Origin: Lachnospiraceae bacterium UBA7225
GTDB taxonomy: Bacteria; Bacillota; Clostridia; Lachnospirales; Lachnospiraceae
Reading direction: 5' to 3'
DNA length: 25,153 nt
Assembly (NCBI GenBank): GCA_002473385.1
Contig: DKTR01000030.1
Coordinates: forward strand, 1-25,153
Shown here: piece by piece, positions 1 through 8,393 of the stretch
Position numbering within the stretch: position 1 is the first letter of the stretch
Layout: every line of letters begins with the position of its first letter
The notes under the pieces: generated by a model
Seen by the model: the letters and a program-made list of their open reading frames with translations, nothing else
What the model was told of the DNA's origin: nothing
Databases searched by the model: none
Translations under genes and position numbers: made by a program

Positions 1-29
1 AGGTGCTCTACCAACTGAGCTAATCGCGC
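1..29 (-). tRNA. tRNA, 5' half only (cut by window edge)
   Basis: Read on the minus strand, positions 29 to 1 give a 7-nt acceptor 5' arm (GCGCGAT), U8, A9, a D-arm with the GCTCAGTTGGTAGAGC pattern, and the start of the anticodon stem. The anticodon lies outside the window, so the amino acid cannot be assigned. Confidence 0.9.
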
Positions 30-36
30 ATTTATG

Positions 37-67
37 TTTTTCGTTCAGTACCCTACCGAACGAAAAA
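37..67. repeat. 10-bp perfect inverted repeat ahead of the tRNA
   Basis: TTTTTCGTTC (37-46) and GAACGAAAAA (58-67) are perfect complements around an 11-nt loop. There is no T-run after the stem on either strand, so it is not a standard terminator. It covers the predicted tRNA start site and leader. Confidence 0.5.
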
Positions 68-68
68 T

Positions 69-97
69 ATTATATTATATTTTTCTTACAATTGCAA
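69..97 (-). promoter_or_regulatory. Probable tRNA promoter
   Basis: On the minus strand a -35 TTGCAA (92-97) is followed after 17 bp by a perfect -10 TATAAT (69-74). It would start transcription about 33 nt before the tRNA. The surrounding DNA is very AT-rich, so chance matches are possible. Confidence 0.55.
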
Positions 98-130
98 GCC
101 CTTTTTTATCTTTTTTTAAGATTTTTTGTA

Positions 131-907
131 TCAATTTTTTACCGGTCTGCGCAATGTCATTGTATCTGCCAGCTTTAGGTCATATTCTGCTACCATTTTC
201 TCCGCAGCAGCAAGTGCCTCCGGATTCCAGACTTTTTCCGGCTGATGCGCATCTGCACCAAATATCACCGTATTGCCCACCTCTCCGGCTATTTTCCAGA
301 ACCTGGCGTTCGGATAATGACGCTTTTCCCAGATACCGAGAAAGTTAATTTCAAGAGGTATCTTTAACTCTTTCGCGTGAATACACAAATCACGTATGTA
401 CGTTTCATACAGTTCATTTTCACCTGTAAAATTCAGAAAATCCGGATGGGCAAAGTAAGAAAAGCACCCCGTATTCAGTGCCTCCTTCGTCTGAGCACAA
501 TAGCGCTCCAGGCGCTGTGGATCCTTTGTCGGTTCTCCACTGAATACATCGTTAATCTCATTTCCAAGATAATGCTGAGCCAGCAGAAAATATTCAATGG
601 GGTACTGTCCTGTAATCTTCAGCAGCTTTTCAAAATAATCCGGATAATACTCCACCTCAAGCCCTAAGTGAATTTCAATATCTTTTTCATATTCTTTTTT
701 CAGCTGCAGAACCATATCTACGTAGTCCTCCAACTGATCTACATCCATTTTCACAGCACTGACATACCCGCCTTCATAAGGCATCGGTGTGTGATCAGAA
801 AATCCCAGTATTCTCATTCCCCCTTTAATAGCATTCTCTATATAATCCCGTTCAAGACCCACAGCGTGCTTACACCGCCACGTATGGGTATGGTAATTCG
901 CAATCAT
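131..907 (-). CDS. PHP-domain phosphoesterase, histidinol-phosphatase (HisJ/HisK) family
   Basis: Predicted cytoplasmic metal-dependent phosphatase of 258 residues. PHP-fold metal motifs are visible: HTH at residues 6-8, a conserved CKH at 13-15, then GLEVEY, LAQH, FAHPD and the terminal GADAH. The start at 907 is chosen because GGAGGAG sits just upstream and the HTHT motif must lie near the N-terminus; a longer reading frame would run into the upstream gene. It follows the MgtC-family gene by 19 bp and is the last gene of the operon headed by the sugar transporter. Most relatives are annotated as histidinol phosphatases, but no other his gene is present, so the substrate could be another phosphate ester released from the imported compound. 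Family assignment is firm, substrate is not. Confidence 0.85.
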   Translation of the reverse strand: MIANYHTHTWRCKHAVGLERDYIENAIKGGMRILGFSDHTPMPYEGGYVSAVKMDVDQLEDYVDMVLQLKKEYEKDIEIHLGLEVEYYPDYFEKLLKITGQYPIEYFLLAQHYLGNEINDVFSGEPTKDPQRLERYCAQTKEALNTGCFSYFAHPDFLNFTGENELYETYIRDLCIHAKELKIPLEINFLGIWEKRHYPNARFWKIAGEVGNTVIFGADAHQPEKVWNPEALAAAEKMVAEYDLKLADTMTLRRPVKN

Positions 908-926
908 ATTCTCCTCCTGCTGTCTT

Positions 927-1634
927 TTACAGTTCTTCCACAAACCGCAGTCCTTCAATCTTCCGTATTTCATCTAAAACGGTTCTATGGCAATTTTTTT
1001 TCGTAAATTTTATAGCAATCATAGCACAGACATCGCTTACATACCACTTATTTTCAGCTTTTCGCGCTAAATTTACTACGCGGATACCGCGAAAGTTAAA
1101 ATATTCCATTAGCCGCAGCATAAATTCTTCATTTTCTCCATCCACATATATTGTCATGCTTCTGGAATGCTCCATGATTCTCCGGTCAACATAGTTAAAA
1201 ACAAACGCAGTAATATGAATCACACACAGCCCCGCAAAAGCTCCGAAATAAAATCCCGTACCAATGGCTAAGCCAAGCGCTGCTGTTACCCACAAAGCCG
1301 CAGCCGTAGTCAGTCCTCTTACCTGATTGTAACCGGTGACTATGATAGAACCAGCCCCCAGAAATCCGATTCCACTGACAACCTGCGCTGCCATTCTCGC
1401 CAGATCTCCGGTTCCATGAGTAATGAACTGACAGATAAAGTCATTCGTAATCATCACGAGTGCAGCGCCCAGACATACGAATGAGAATGTCTTTAAACCT
1501 GCCGGACAGCCCTTCCTCTCCCGCTCAAGTCCGATGGAGCCTCCGCATGCGGAGGCGAGGATAATTTTCAGCAAGGCGCTGCTCTCAAATTCCGTAAAAT
1601 TCAATTTTGACAAAAAAACAATCAACGTCTCCAT
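927..1634 (-). CDS. MgtC/SapB family membrane protein
   Basis: An integral membrane protein of 235 residues. The N-terminal 150 residues form several hydrophobic helices and carry the family hallmark around residues 33-50 (GGSIGLERERKG) followed by GLKTF. The C-terminal 80 residues are soluble and resemble the ACT-like tail of longer MgtC proteins. Family members affect magnesium homeostasis and ATP-synthase activity in pathogens, but in many Firmicutes the role is unknown. A GGGGAAAGGGG stretch precedes the ATG. It lies 24 bp after the MBL-fold gene and 19 bp before the PHP gene, so it is probably cotranscribed. No M-box-like leader is seen directly in front, so independent magnesium control is not suggested. 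Confidence 0.88.
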   Translation of the reverse strand: METLIVFLSKLNFTEFESSALLKIILASACGGSIGLERERKGCPAGLKTFSFVCLGAALVMITNDFICQFITHGTGDLARMAAQVVSGIGFLGAGSIIVTGYNQVRGLTTAAALWVTAALGLAIGTGFYFGAFAGLCVIHITAFVFNYVDRRIMEHSRSMTIYVDGENEEFMLRLMEYFNFRGIRVVNLARKAENKWYVSDVCAMIAIKFTKKNCHRTVLDEIRKIEGLRFVEEL

Positions 1635-1658
1635 CTGATTGCCCCTTTCCCCGATGCG

Positions 1659-2495
1659 TTAAAACTCCACATCCATCCCGTCATATGCTGCCAGAAAACC
1701 TTTTTCTGCAAAAATCGGTGTGATCCGCTCATGAAGAGGATTGAATCGATGTACAAAATGAGTCAGAACAAATTTCGTCTTCTCTGTTGCCATTCCCTCC
1801 GCCAGCATCCGGTCCCGTACCTGAATATTATCCGGCAGTCCCATATGTCCGGCATAGACACCCGTTTCTTCTACCATCGTACAATCCAGAACAACACAAT
1901 CGAACCGGTAATCTTTCAGCCTCTGCCACGTTTCTTTACAAAACATATTGCTATCGTGTCCATAGAGAAGTGTTTTTTCCTGATCCTGGATAATGTAGAT
2001 CATGCAGTTTTCTTTTTTGTCGTGGCTGGCTGGTAATGGCATCACATAATATTTTCCGAGAGAAAATCCCTGATAATAGCTCAATTGATGAAGTTTCAGA
2101 TATTCCTCCGGTCTTCCGTGATCCTCTCCCAGATTTTCGGTAGCTTCTACAACCTTCTGTATAATTTTCTCATTTCCATATACGTCCAAAGACCGTTTTC
2201 TGTCATAAAATGCCCAGGGCGGCAGAATAGATGTCAAAGTAGCAGGAAAAAAATGATCCTCATGTGAATGAGTCACAAGCAGATACGAAATAGCCGATAA
2301 ATCCAGATTCCGGAATAAGGTCTGTGCATATGTATCCATAGAAAAATCAATCAGCACATCTTCATCCAGCTGTACACATGTCCGCATACGCAGATTTTTT
2401 CCTCCCGCCTTTCTTATTTTCTGACAATACTCGCATTCACAGAATGCTGCCGGGACACCTTCTGAAGCCGCGGTTCCATAAAAATGTAATCTCAT
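1659..2495 (-). CDS. MBL-fold metallo-hydrolase, PhnP-like phosphodiesterase
   Basis: A metallo-beta-lactamase-fold hydrolase of 278 residues. The core metal motif HSHEDH is near residue 76. Other expected elements are VLDCTM, GHMG and the late THFVH. The N-terminus has C19-x-C21-x2-C24 after a GTAASEGVP start, the extra zinc-binding signature of PhnP, an enzyme that opens cyclic ribose phosphodiesters in phosphonate breakdown. No phn C-P lyase genes are visible here. It follows the sugar permease by 39 bp with GGAGAG ahead of the ATG, in one run with MgtC and PHP genes. A phosphodiesterase acting on the transporter's cargo is a reasonable inference. A tRNase Z-like or unrelated MBL role is less likely given the CxCxxC. 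Confidence 0.8.
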   Translation of the reverse strand: MRLHFYGTAASEGVPAAFCECEYCQKIRKAGGKNLRMRTCVQLDEDVLIDFSMDTYAQTLFRNLDLSAISYLLVTHSHEDHFFPATLTSILPPWAFYDRKRSLDVYGNEKIIQKVVEATENLGEDHGRPEEYLKLHQLSYYQGFSLGKYYVMPLPASHDKKENCMIYIIQDQEKTLLYGHDSNMFCKETWQRLKDYRFDCVVLDCTMVEETGVYAGHMGLPDNIQVRDRMLAEGMATEKTKFVLTHFVHRFNPLHERITPIFAEKGFLAAYDGMDVEF

Positions 2496-2534
2496 TCTGT
2501 TCTCTCCATTTTGTCTTTTTGTTTAATCTGCAGG

Positions 2535-3383
2535 TTAGCCTTTTACGCCTGATACAACAACGCCCTGGATAAAGTATTTCTGGAAAAATACAAAAATAAT
2601 CAATATCGGAAGAGCTACCATAACAGCTCCTGCAAACACCAGATTCCATTCCGTTGCATTCATTCCGCTGAAAAAAGTCAAACCTACCGAAATAGTCTGC
2701 TTTGAATTAGAATTAATGAAAATAAGCGGTTCCAGATAATTGTTCCACTGATCCTGCATAGCCATGATTACCACTGCCAGGACAGTCGGCTTTACCTGCG
2801 GAAGAATAATATGCGTAAATCTTTGCCATACATTACATCCATCCACAATGGCTGACTCATCCATTTCAACAGGAATTCCCATCATACTCTGCCGGAGCAT
2901 AAAAGTGTAAAAAGGTTTTGCGAAGAAAAACGGTGCAATAACCGGAAACCAGGTATTGAGCAGCCCCAGCTTACTATAAATCAGATACAACGGCGTCAGT
3001 ACAATCTCTGTAGGAATAATCATGGTCAGAATCACCAGGACAAAAACCTGGTCTCTCCCCCTCCAGCGGATTCTTGAAAATCCAAAGGCTACCACAGAAG
3101 AGGACAAAACAGCACCAATCACCGAGGTAATGGTAATAATCGCTGAATTTTTCATCATCTGCCCAAAATCAAAAGCCGGATACATATAAGCCTCCAGATA
3201 ATTGACCAGCCGGAAGGGCCACACCCAGAATTTAGGCGGAAATTGAAACAGCTGTTCGTAGCTCTTAAATGAATTTAAGAAAAACCAATACAGCGGAAAC
3301 ATAAAGATCACAGCCAGGATTAATAATGCTGCGTAGCATCCAATTTTTCTGGCAGTCCTTCCATACATACTTTTTTTATTCAT
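2535..3383 (-). CDS. Carbohydrate ABC transporter permease, MalG/UgpE-like
   Basis: The second membrane subunit of a CUT1-type sugar importer, 282 residues with about six hydrophobic segments. The cytoplasmic EAA loop that docks on the ATPase is visible as DESAIVDGCNVWQRF followed by IILPQVKP (about residues 190-215). Proteins of this subfamily end near a VVxGxxKG tail, which this one does (VVVSGVKG). It starts 3 bp after the partner permease with a GGGAG site inside the end of that gene, so the two are translationally linked. No ATPase is encoded in the cluster; CUT1 importers in Firmicutes commonly share one MsmX-like ATPase encoded elsewhere. Confidence 0.93.
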   Translation of the reverse strand: MNKKSMYGRTARKIGCYAALLILAVIFMFPLYWFFLNSFKSYEQLFQFPPKFWVWPFRLVNYLEAYMYPAFDFGQMMKNSAIITITSVIGAVLSSSVVAFGFSRIRWRGRDQVFVLVILTMIIPTEIVLTPLYLIYSKLGLLNTWFPVIAPFFFAKPFYTFMLRQSMMGIPVEMDESAIVDGCNVWQRFTHIILPQVKPTVLAVVIMAMQDQWNNYLEPLIFINSNSKQTISVGLTFFSGMNATEWNLVFAGAVMVALPILIIFVFFQKYFIQGVVVSGVKG

Positions 3384-3386
3384 ACT

Positions 3387-4280
3387 TTATTCACTCCCAT
3401 AATGAACCCATTTATTCGATGTCCGGAATACAAAAACAGTCAGTATTCCCACAATTACAAAGAGCAGGATAGACATGGCATTGGCATATCCCAACTTATA
3501 ATTAGTAAATGCCGTCTTATAAATGTACAGCATATACACAAGGCTGGCATTACTGGGACCCCCATCCGTCAAAATCTTGATCTGTGTAAAAGTCTTGAAA
3601 GCGCCAATCAGACCGATAAGAAGATTCATAAAGATTGTCGGACTCATCATTGGTAAAGTAATATAAAACACCTGACGCCATCTGGAGCATCCGTCCAGAT
3701 CTGCCGCCTCATAGTAAGCGGTGGGAATTGCCTGAAGTCCGGACAGATTTATAATGATCATTTTCCCAGATTGCCATAAGCTGATAAACACCACACTGGC
3801 AATAATTGTCCCCGTCTGCCCCAGCCAGGATACCTTCCCGATTCCGATCAGCCCCAGAAGGTAATTAATAATGCCGAATTCTGTTTCCAGCATCTGTTTC
3901 CAGAGCAGTGTAGACGATACTACCGCCACGAGGCATGGCGCATAGAAGAGTGTCCGGAAGGCCACAATTCCTTTCAATTTCTGGTTCAGCAGATTCGCCA
4001 GAAGAAATCCAAATACCAACTGAAGAGGCACAGAAATAATCGCATACAAAAAGGTGATGCCAAGAGATTTCCAAATCAGCGGATCCTTCGCAAACATGGT
4101 GATATAGTTCTCCAGACCGACAAATCTGGGCTTCGTCAAAAAATTGTAGTCCGTCAGACTGATTCCGAAAGCCAGAAGCAGGGGGATAAGCGTAAAGCCT
4201 ATCACCCCTGCCAGCCACGGAGAAATAAACAGTAAGCCCTGACGAATCGCTCTCTTCTCTTTTACTGTATATTTTTTCAT
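3387..4280 (-). CDS. Carbohydrate ABC transporter permease, MalF/UgpA-like
   Basis: The first membrane subunit of the CUT1-type importer, 297 residues. The N-terminus is basic, followed by a first helix (LLFISPWLAGVIGFTLIP) typical of UgpA/LacF proteins. The EAA loop reads YYEAADLDGCSRWRQVF with ITLPMMSP after it, near residues 190-215. GAGGAG stands 6 nt before the ATG. It is 22 bp downstream of the binding-protein gene. Substrate specificity cannot be read from the permease. Neighbouring phosphoesterase genes would suit a phosphorylated or phosphodiester cargo such as the sn-glycerol-3-phosphate class, which also uses UgpA/UgpE-type permeases, but this is inference. Confidence 0.93.
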   Translation of the reverse strand: MKKYTVKEKRAIRQGLLFISPWLAGVIGFTLIPLLLAFGISLTDYNFLTKPRFVGLENYITMFAKDPLIWKSLGITFLYAIISVPLQLVFGFLLANLLNQKLKGIVAFRTLFYAPCLVAVVSSTLLWKQMLETEFGIINYLLGLIGIGKVSWLGQTGTIIASVVFISLWQSGKMIIINLSGLQAIPTAYYEAADLDGCSRWRQVFYITLPMMSPTIFMNLLIGLIGAFKTFTQIKILTDGGPSNASLVYMLYIYKTAFTNYKLGYANAMSILLFVIVGILTVFVFRTSNKWVHYGSE

Positions 4281-4302
4281 GATACACTCCTCTTTTGTGC
4301 AA

Positions 4303-5586
4303 TCAACCCGCCTTGTTCTCCTCTACCACTGCTGTAATAGAAGTATCCAGATCCTGCAATGCCTCCGCCATAGTCTTTTCACCTGTAATTCCCTGCTTCA
4401 GACCGTCCGCATACAGCTGCGAAAACTGCTGATACGGAATATACTGGGACAGCACGTTAGGATGCACATAATCAAGGGCATCTTCAAATGCTCCGATCCG
4501 GTCTGCAACCTCTGTATCAAAATAACCGGCTCTTACCTCTTCCAGTGCCGGAATTGCACTGTTAGAGTCAGCATACAGCTTCTGGCTTTCCGGCTGAACC
4601 AGCTGCTCCATCAAGGCAACTGCCGCTTCAAGATTTTTTGTTTTTGGATTTACGATCAGTCCACAGACATTGCTGGAGCAGTAACGCTCTCCTGTCTCCG
4701 GATTTACAGGAAGCTCCACAGAATCCCACTCAAAACCTGTGATTTTGGAATATGTCGGCACTTTCCACACACCTGCCGCAATCATGGCAATTTTTCCACT
4801 CATAAACATATCATCACCGGACGAAATAGTGGTAACATCGATGGAAGGAGATACACCAGATTGATACATGTCAGCCAGCGGCTGCAGTACTTCTGCAATG
4901 CCAGGATCATCCAGCAGACAGTTTTCTCCTGTCTCATCAAAAATATCATATCCGGAAGTCCAGATAATCTCCCACGTTGGAAGACGATCTGCCGGGACGT
5001 AGAATCCGTACTGCGTAGTCTCTCCCTCTTCATTCTTTACTGTAAGCTGCTTTGCAATTTCCTGCAGATCGGTCCATGTCCAGGTATCTTCTATCCCTTC
5101 TAAATCGATGCCTGCCGCTTCCATGATAGTCTTATTGTATACAATAGCGGAACATTCAATGGTAAGAGGAATTCCCATCTGTTTTCCTTCAAACTGATAC
5201 GTTTCCACTAATACCGGATCCAGGCTGTCCAGATATTCCTGAAGCAGCGGTGAGCCCGCAATCACATCAGTCAGATCCATAGCATTTCCTGCCGCTGCAT
5301 AAGATTCAAAATCCGGTCTCGTCATTTGATAAACATCCGGTCCCGTACCTGCTGCAATAGCTACCGGAAGTTTCACCCAGTAATCCGCACTTGATGTCAG
5401 CTCCAGTTCTACATCAAGATCTGCATTTGCTTCCGCATATTCTGCCTGCGCATTAAGTGCTGTGGTTGCCTCCGTACTCCACGACCACCATGTTACCGTA
5501 TCCTTTGCATTTGCGCTGCCCGCCATTGCTCCGGCGATCATAGTCCCACATATCAAAATACTGCATCCTTTTTTCATTTTACCCAT
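4303..5586 (-). CDS. Extracellular solute-binding protein of a sugar-type ABC transporter
   Basis: A family 1 solute-binding protein of about 427 residues that captures the cargo for the two permeases downstream. The N-terminus has a lysine-rich start, a hydrophobic stretch and a SANA-KD site that looks like signal peptidase I cleavage. The mature part begins TVTWWSWS, typical of the family, and has the GTGPDVYQM motif around residue 85. No clean lipobox is present, although Gram-positive binding proteins are usually lipidated; two cysteines lie inside the hydrophobic stretch. The start at 5586 is an ATG 12 nt after AAAGGA; a TTG at 5598 and an ATG at 5577 are alternatives. First gene of the operon and divergent from the AraC regulator. 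Confidence 0.9.
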   Translation of the reverse strand: MGKMKKGCSILICGTMIAGAMAGSANAKDTVTWWSWSTEATTALNAQAEYAEANADLDVELELTSSADYWVKLPVAIAAGTGPDVYQMTRPDFESYAAAGNAMDLTDVIAGSPLLQEYLDSLDPVLVETYQFEGKQMGIPLTIECSAIVYNKTIMEAAGIDLEGIEDTWTWTDLQEIAKQLTVKNEEGETTQYGFYVPADRLPTWEIIWTSGYDIFDETGENCLLDDPGIAEVLQPLADMYQSGVSPSIDVTTISSGDDMFMSGKIAMIAAGVWKVPTYSKITGFEWDSVELPVNPETGERYCSSNVCGLIVNPKTKNLEAAVALMEQLVQPESQKLYADSNSAIPALEEVRAGYFDTEVADRIGAFEDALDYVHPNVLSQYIPYQQFSQLYADGLKQGITGEKTMAEALQDLDTSITAVVEENKAG

Positions 5587-5939
5587 CTGATTCACCAATC
5601 CTTTCGTTTTTCCTGTTCCGGCATGAAAGCCATTTACTTTTTGTAAACATGTTGTTTCATTTGTTTCTTCTTATCTACGCGCAGATTTTGAATTCGTTTG
5701 TGAAATTTTTCCTTTTTTCACTCAATTTCTATCCCTTTTTACTATCTGTATAATATACTATCATGAAAAAATATCCCATTCTTCAATCTGATGTTGTTTG
5801 TTTTTATAATTATGTTGTATTTTTTTCTGTGTAATGATATAATTTCTTATCTTCATCATGAAGTCCTTCTGCACAAATAACTTTGCCTTTATCTGACAGC
5901 ATACCATTCCGTTTGCAAACAGAAAGGAATAATCCATTT
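5587..5939. other. Divergent control region between transporter operon and AraC gene
   Basis: This 353-bp AT-rich gap holds the AraC promoter (given separately) and must hold the leftward transporter promoter. For the latter I see only weak candidates near 5740-5790 (ATATTATAC and TATCATGA stretches) and no convincing -35/-10 pair, as expected of an activator-dependent promoter. An imperfect dyad around the palindrome AACATGTT (about 5645-5660, TGTAAACATGTTGTTTCA) could be a regulator site; it lacks the central CG of a CcpA cre site. Nothing coding is supported. Confidence 0.5.
5815..5843 (+). promoter_or_regulatory. Promoter of the AraC-family gene
   Basis: TTGTAT (5815-5820), a 17-bp spacer and TATAAT (5838-5843), with TGA directly before the -10 as an extended -10 element. 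It would give a leader of about 90 nt before the ATG at 5940. Confidence 0.7.
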
Positions 5940-6848
5940 ATGAGCAAAAAAAAGCGCAGCACCTACCTGTATGAAAATCTTTCCACCAGAAAAGCCATTG
6001 CGCACATGCAGCTGAATGATTTTACCACCTCACCGCCCACCAACACCAACATGGTGGTTTATGAAAGTGGACACAAGGCTCATTGTGAACCCGGCTGGTA
6101 CACTTTTCTGCGGGTCTATGACCATTATCTCATTCATTATATTCTCAGCGGAAAAGGGACCTACTACACCCCATATGGAACGTATCAGATCCAGAAAGGC
6201 GATCTTTTCCTGATCCGGCCGGATGAAGCCATTTATTACATCGCAGACATGGAAGACCCCTGGACCTACTACTGGTTCGGTTTCAATGGCAACGATGCTT
6301 TTAACATCATGCGCCTGTGCGGTTTTACAGAAAACAGTCCCGTCCTTTATCATGGAGAAGATGAAAAACTAAAAGAGCTGCTGCACAAACTGGTCTATCC
6401 CCGGTTTTCTGATCTTTCCAGAGAATATGAACTGCTGGGATATCTGTATGAGGTATTCGCCCTGATTATCCAGCGCCAGCCTCATCCAACAGTAAGCAAT
6501 GCGGAGCAATATCTTTCCAGTGCTATTTCTTATATTGAACAGCACTTTATCCGGAGTGATCTGCGGGTCAGTGATATCGCTGTTTATGTGGGTATCGACA
6601 GAACGTATCTATACCGAATTTTCTCAGATTCACTCCATGTATCGGTCCAGGATTTTATCCAGCAGTTCCGCCTCGATAAAGCCAAAGGCCTGTTGAAGTT
6701 TTCCAGTACTCCTATTAGCCAGATTGCATCCACCTGCGGTTTTGAGAGCCAGGCTTATTTTTCAACAGTGTTTAAAAAATATTATCAGATGACACCTCTG
6801 CAATATCGCAAAAAAGAGGCTGCAGAGAAGGGAACGCCAATAAACTAA
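5940..6848 (+). CDS. AraC-family transcriptional regulator with N-terminal cupin sensor
   Basis: A DNA-binding regulator of 302 residues. The first 130 residues form a cupin-type ligand domain (HYILSGKGTYYTPYGTYQIQ, then KGDLFLIRPDE). The C-terminal 100 residues hold the double helix-turn-helix: a first HTH around LRVSDIAVYVGIDRTYLYRIF and a second with the family signature PISQIASTCGFESQAYFSTVFKK. The ATG at 5940 follows AAAGGAA at a proper distance; the longer frame would need a TTG without a site. It is divergent from the sugar transporter operon, the usual arrangement for a regulator that activates uptake of its inducer. The ligand is presumably the transported sugar or a derivative of it. 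Confidence 0.93.
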   Translation: MSKKKRSTYLYENLSTRKAIAHMQLNDFTTSPPTNTNMVVYESGHKAHCEPGWYTFLRVYDHYLIHYILSGKGTYYTPYGTYQIQKGDLFLIRPDEAIYYIADMEDPWTYYWFGFNGNDAFNIMRLCGFTENSPVLYHGEDEKLKELLHKLVYPRFSDLSREYELLGYLYEVFALIIQRQPHPTVSNAEQYLSSAISYIEQHFIRSDLRVSDIAVYVGIDRTYLYRIFSDSLHVSVQDFIQQFRLDKAKGLLKFSSTPISQIASTCGFESQAYFSTVFKKYYQMTPLQYRKKEAAEKGTPIN

Positions 6849-6857
6849 ATTGACATT

Positions 6858-6891
6858 AAAAATCTCCGGTCAAAAGAGCCGGAGATTTTTT
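6858..6891. terminator. Bidirectional intrinsic terminator
   Basis: A 12-bp perfect stem, AAAAATCTCCGG (6858-6869) with CCGGAGATTTTT (6879-6890), around a 9-nt loop. It ends in a T-run on the plus strand and, through the A-run, also on the minus strand. It lies between the convergent AraC and sulfatase genes and ends both. Confidence 0.92.
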
Positions 6892-6905
6892 CAGATATCC
6901 ATTTT

Positions 6906-8387
6906 TCAAAAGCTAAACGTGCGGTGCATAGAGTTATCCATGTTGCAGAGCACCGTATTATCAAAATTCTTCCGCACCAGATCTGCCTTTATAGCGGCAT
7001 ACTCCGGCGAATCCCAGAGATTATGAAATTCATTGGGATCTGTGGCATGATCATAGAGTTCTCCCACTTCCTTGCCATGATAGATCACCAGCTTATATCT
7101 TCCGTCGTAATACATGGTGGCGTCAATATCATCATGGCTGCCCTTCAGGCTATGGTAAAATTCGCTGTAAACGGCATCCTTAAAGTGATGCGGATCATCC
7201 CTGCCCGTCAGAATACCATAAAAGCTCTTTCCCTGCATGTCACACGAAACATCAATCCCTGCTGCCTCCATCAGAGTGGGAGCAATATCGACAAGCTCCA
7301 CCAGAGCGTCGCATTTTACTCCCTTCTGGAAGATAGACGGACAGGAAATAATCAGCGGCACATGTACCAGACCTTCGTAGAAATATGCGCCTTTCCAGTA
7401 CAGGCCGTGATCTCCGTTCATCTCACCGTGATCGCTCATAAAAATAACAATGGTATCGTCGCGCAGGCCACTGCGGTCGAGATAATCCAGGAGACGCCCG
7501 AACTGGTCATCGATCAGTTCGATTTCTGCATAGTAATCGCGGAAATGCTCCCTCTTTTCCTCTTCTGTCAGTGTCCCGAACGGCTCAGCCTGACCATCCT
7601 GACCACCCTGTATCAGATCCTTCTGCTGATGAGGCGGTTTATTGTCCATCTCACCCTCTTCCCAGAGCGGCAAAGGCATATCTTCGATTTTCAGCCTGTC
7701 CTTATATTCCTGCGGCGGGTCCAGAGGCGGATGCGGGTCAAAAGGATTCACACTGATCAGCCACGGCTCATCGCTTTCTTTTCTGCTTTCAATGAACTCA
7801 ATGGTTTTCTCCACGCACCAGGTTGTCTGATGATATTGCGCAGGCGTCCCTACCTGTTTTCCTGAAAAGGCCGGGTTTGCCTTAGGCGGCCAGGTCGCCA
7901 TCGTCATAAATTTGCCGCCATAAATATCCTCCCAGCGAAGTCCTTTTTCGGTCAGCCAGGTCTGATAAGCGTTTCCGCCATCTGGCCAGTCGTTATGAGG
8001 GTGGTGACTGTACTGAAAATATGTATAGCCATCATCACAGCGGGCCTCCACCCTGCCCTCCGCCGATGTCAGATGCAGCTTGCCAACCAGCCCGCAGGTA
8101 TAGCCATTATCAGCCAGATGTCTTGTCACCAGCTTTTCATCCTTCGAAAATTTTTCGTTGCCATTAAAGATTGTTTTTGTTGTCCGTGGATAACGACCCG
8201 TCAGAAAGCAGGCGCGGCTGGGTGTGCAGACCGGCGACTGCGTATAAGCCCTGGTAAATGCAACCCCCTCCTCCACCAGTCTGTCTATGTTCGGCGTATG
8301 AATATAAGGATTTCCCAGACTATGGATCGTATCCCATCTCTGCTGGTCCGTACAGAACCAGATAATATTCTTTTTTTTCTTTTTCAT
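6906..8387 (-). CDS. Sulfatase, Cys-type, cytoplasmic, transporter-linked
   Basis: A sulfate-ester hydrolase of 493 residues. The formylglycine motif C54-T-P-S-R58 lies in VCTPSRACFLTGRYP, so residue 54 must be oxidised to formylglycine for activity; in anaerobes a radical SAM maturase does this. Metal ligands D14 and Q15 (CTDQQRWD) and the later SDHGEMNGDHG motif are present. There is no signal peptide, only a lysine-rich start, so it should act inside the cell on an imported compound. It is the last gene of the transporter operon, 6 bp after the degenerate ATPase, with no clear ribosome site of its own, which suggests coupled translation. Substrate is unknown; phosphonate monoester hydrolases share the fold but the operon favours sulfur. 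Confidence 0.93.
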   Translation of the reverse strand: MKKKKKNIIWFCTDQQRWDTIHSLGNPYIHTPNIDRLVEEGVAFTRAYTQSPVCTPSRACFLTGRYPRTTKTIFNGNEKFSKDEKLVTRHLADNGYTCGLVGKLHLTSAEGRVEARCDDGYTYFQYSHHPHNDWPDGGNAYQTWLTEKGLRWEDIYGGKFMTMATWPPKANPAFSGKQVGTPAQYHQTTWCVEKTIEFIESRKESDEPWLISVNPFDPHPPLDPPQEYKDRLKIEDMPLPLWEEGEMDNKPPHQQKDLIQGGQDGQAEPFGTLTEEEKREHFRDYYAEIELIDDQFGRLLDYLDRSGLRDDTIVIFMSDHGEMNGDHGLYWKGAYFYEGLVHVPLIISCPSIFQKGVKCDALVELVDIAPTLMEAAGIDVSCDMQGKSFYGILTGRDDPHHFKDAVYSEFYHSLKGSHDDIDATMYYDGRYKLVIYHGKEVGELYDHATDPNEFHNLWDSPEYAAIKADLVRKNFDNTVLCNMDNSMHRTFSF

Positions 8388-8393
8388 AATTAA

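Noticed and set aside
4279..5103. 274-codon plus-strand open frame opposite the sugar-binding protein
   Set aside because: Antisense shadow rich in Cys, His and Arg, unlike a real protein.
5641..5662. CcpA cre site before the sugar operon
   Set aside because: TGTAAACATGTTGTTTCA lacks the central CG and correct symmetry of cre sites.
6924..7865. 313-codon plus-strand open frame opposite the first sulfatase
   Set aside because: Antisense shadow of a gene with a complete catalytic motif set.
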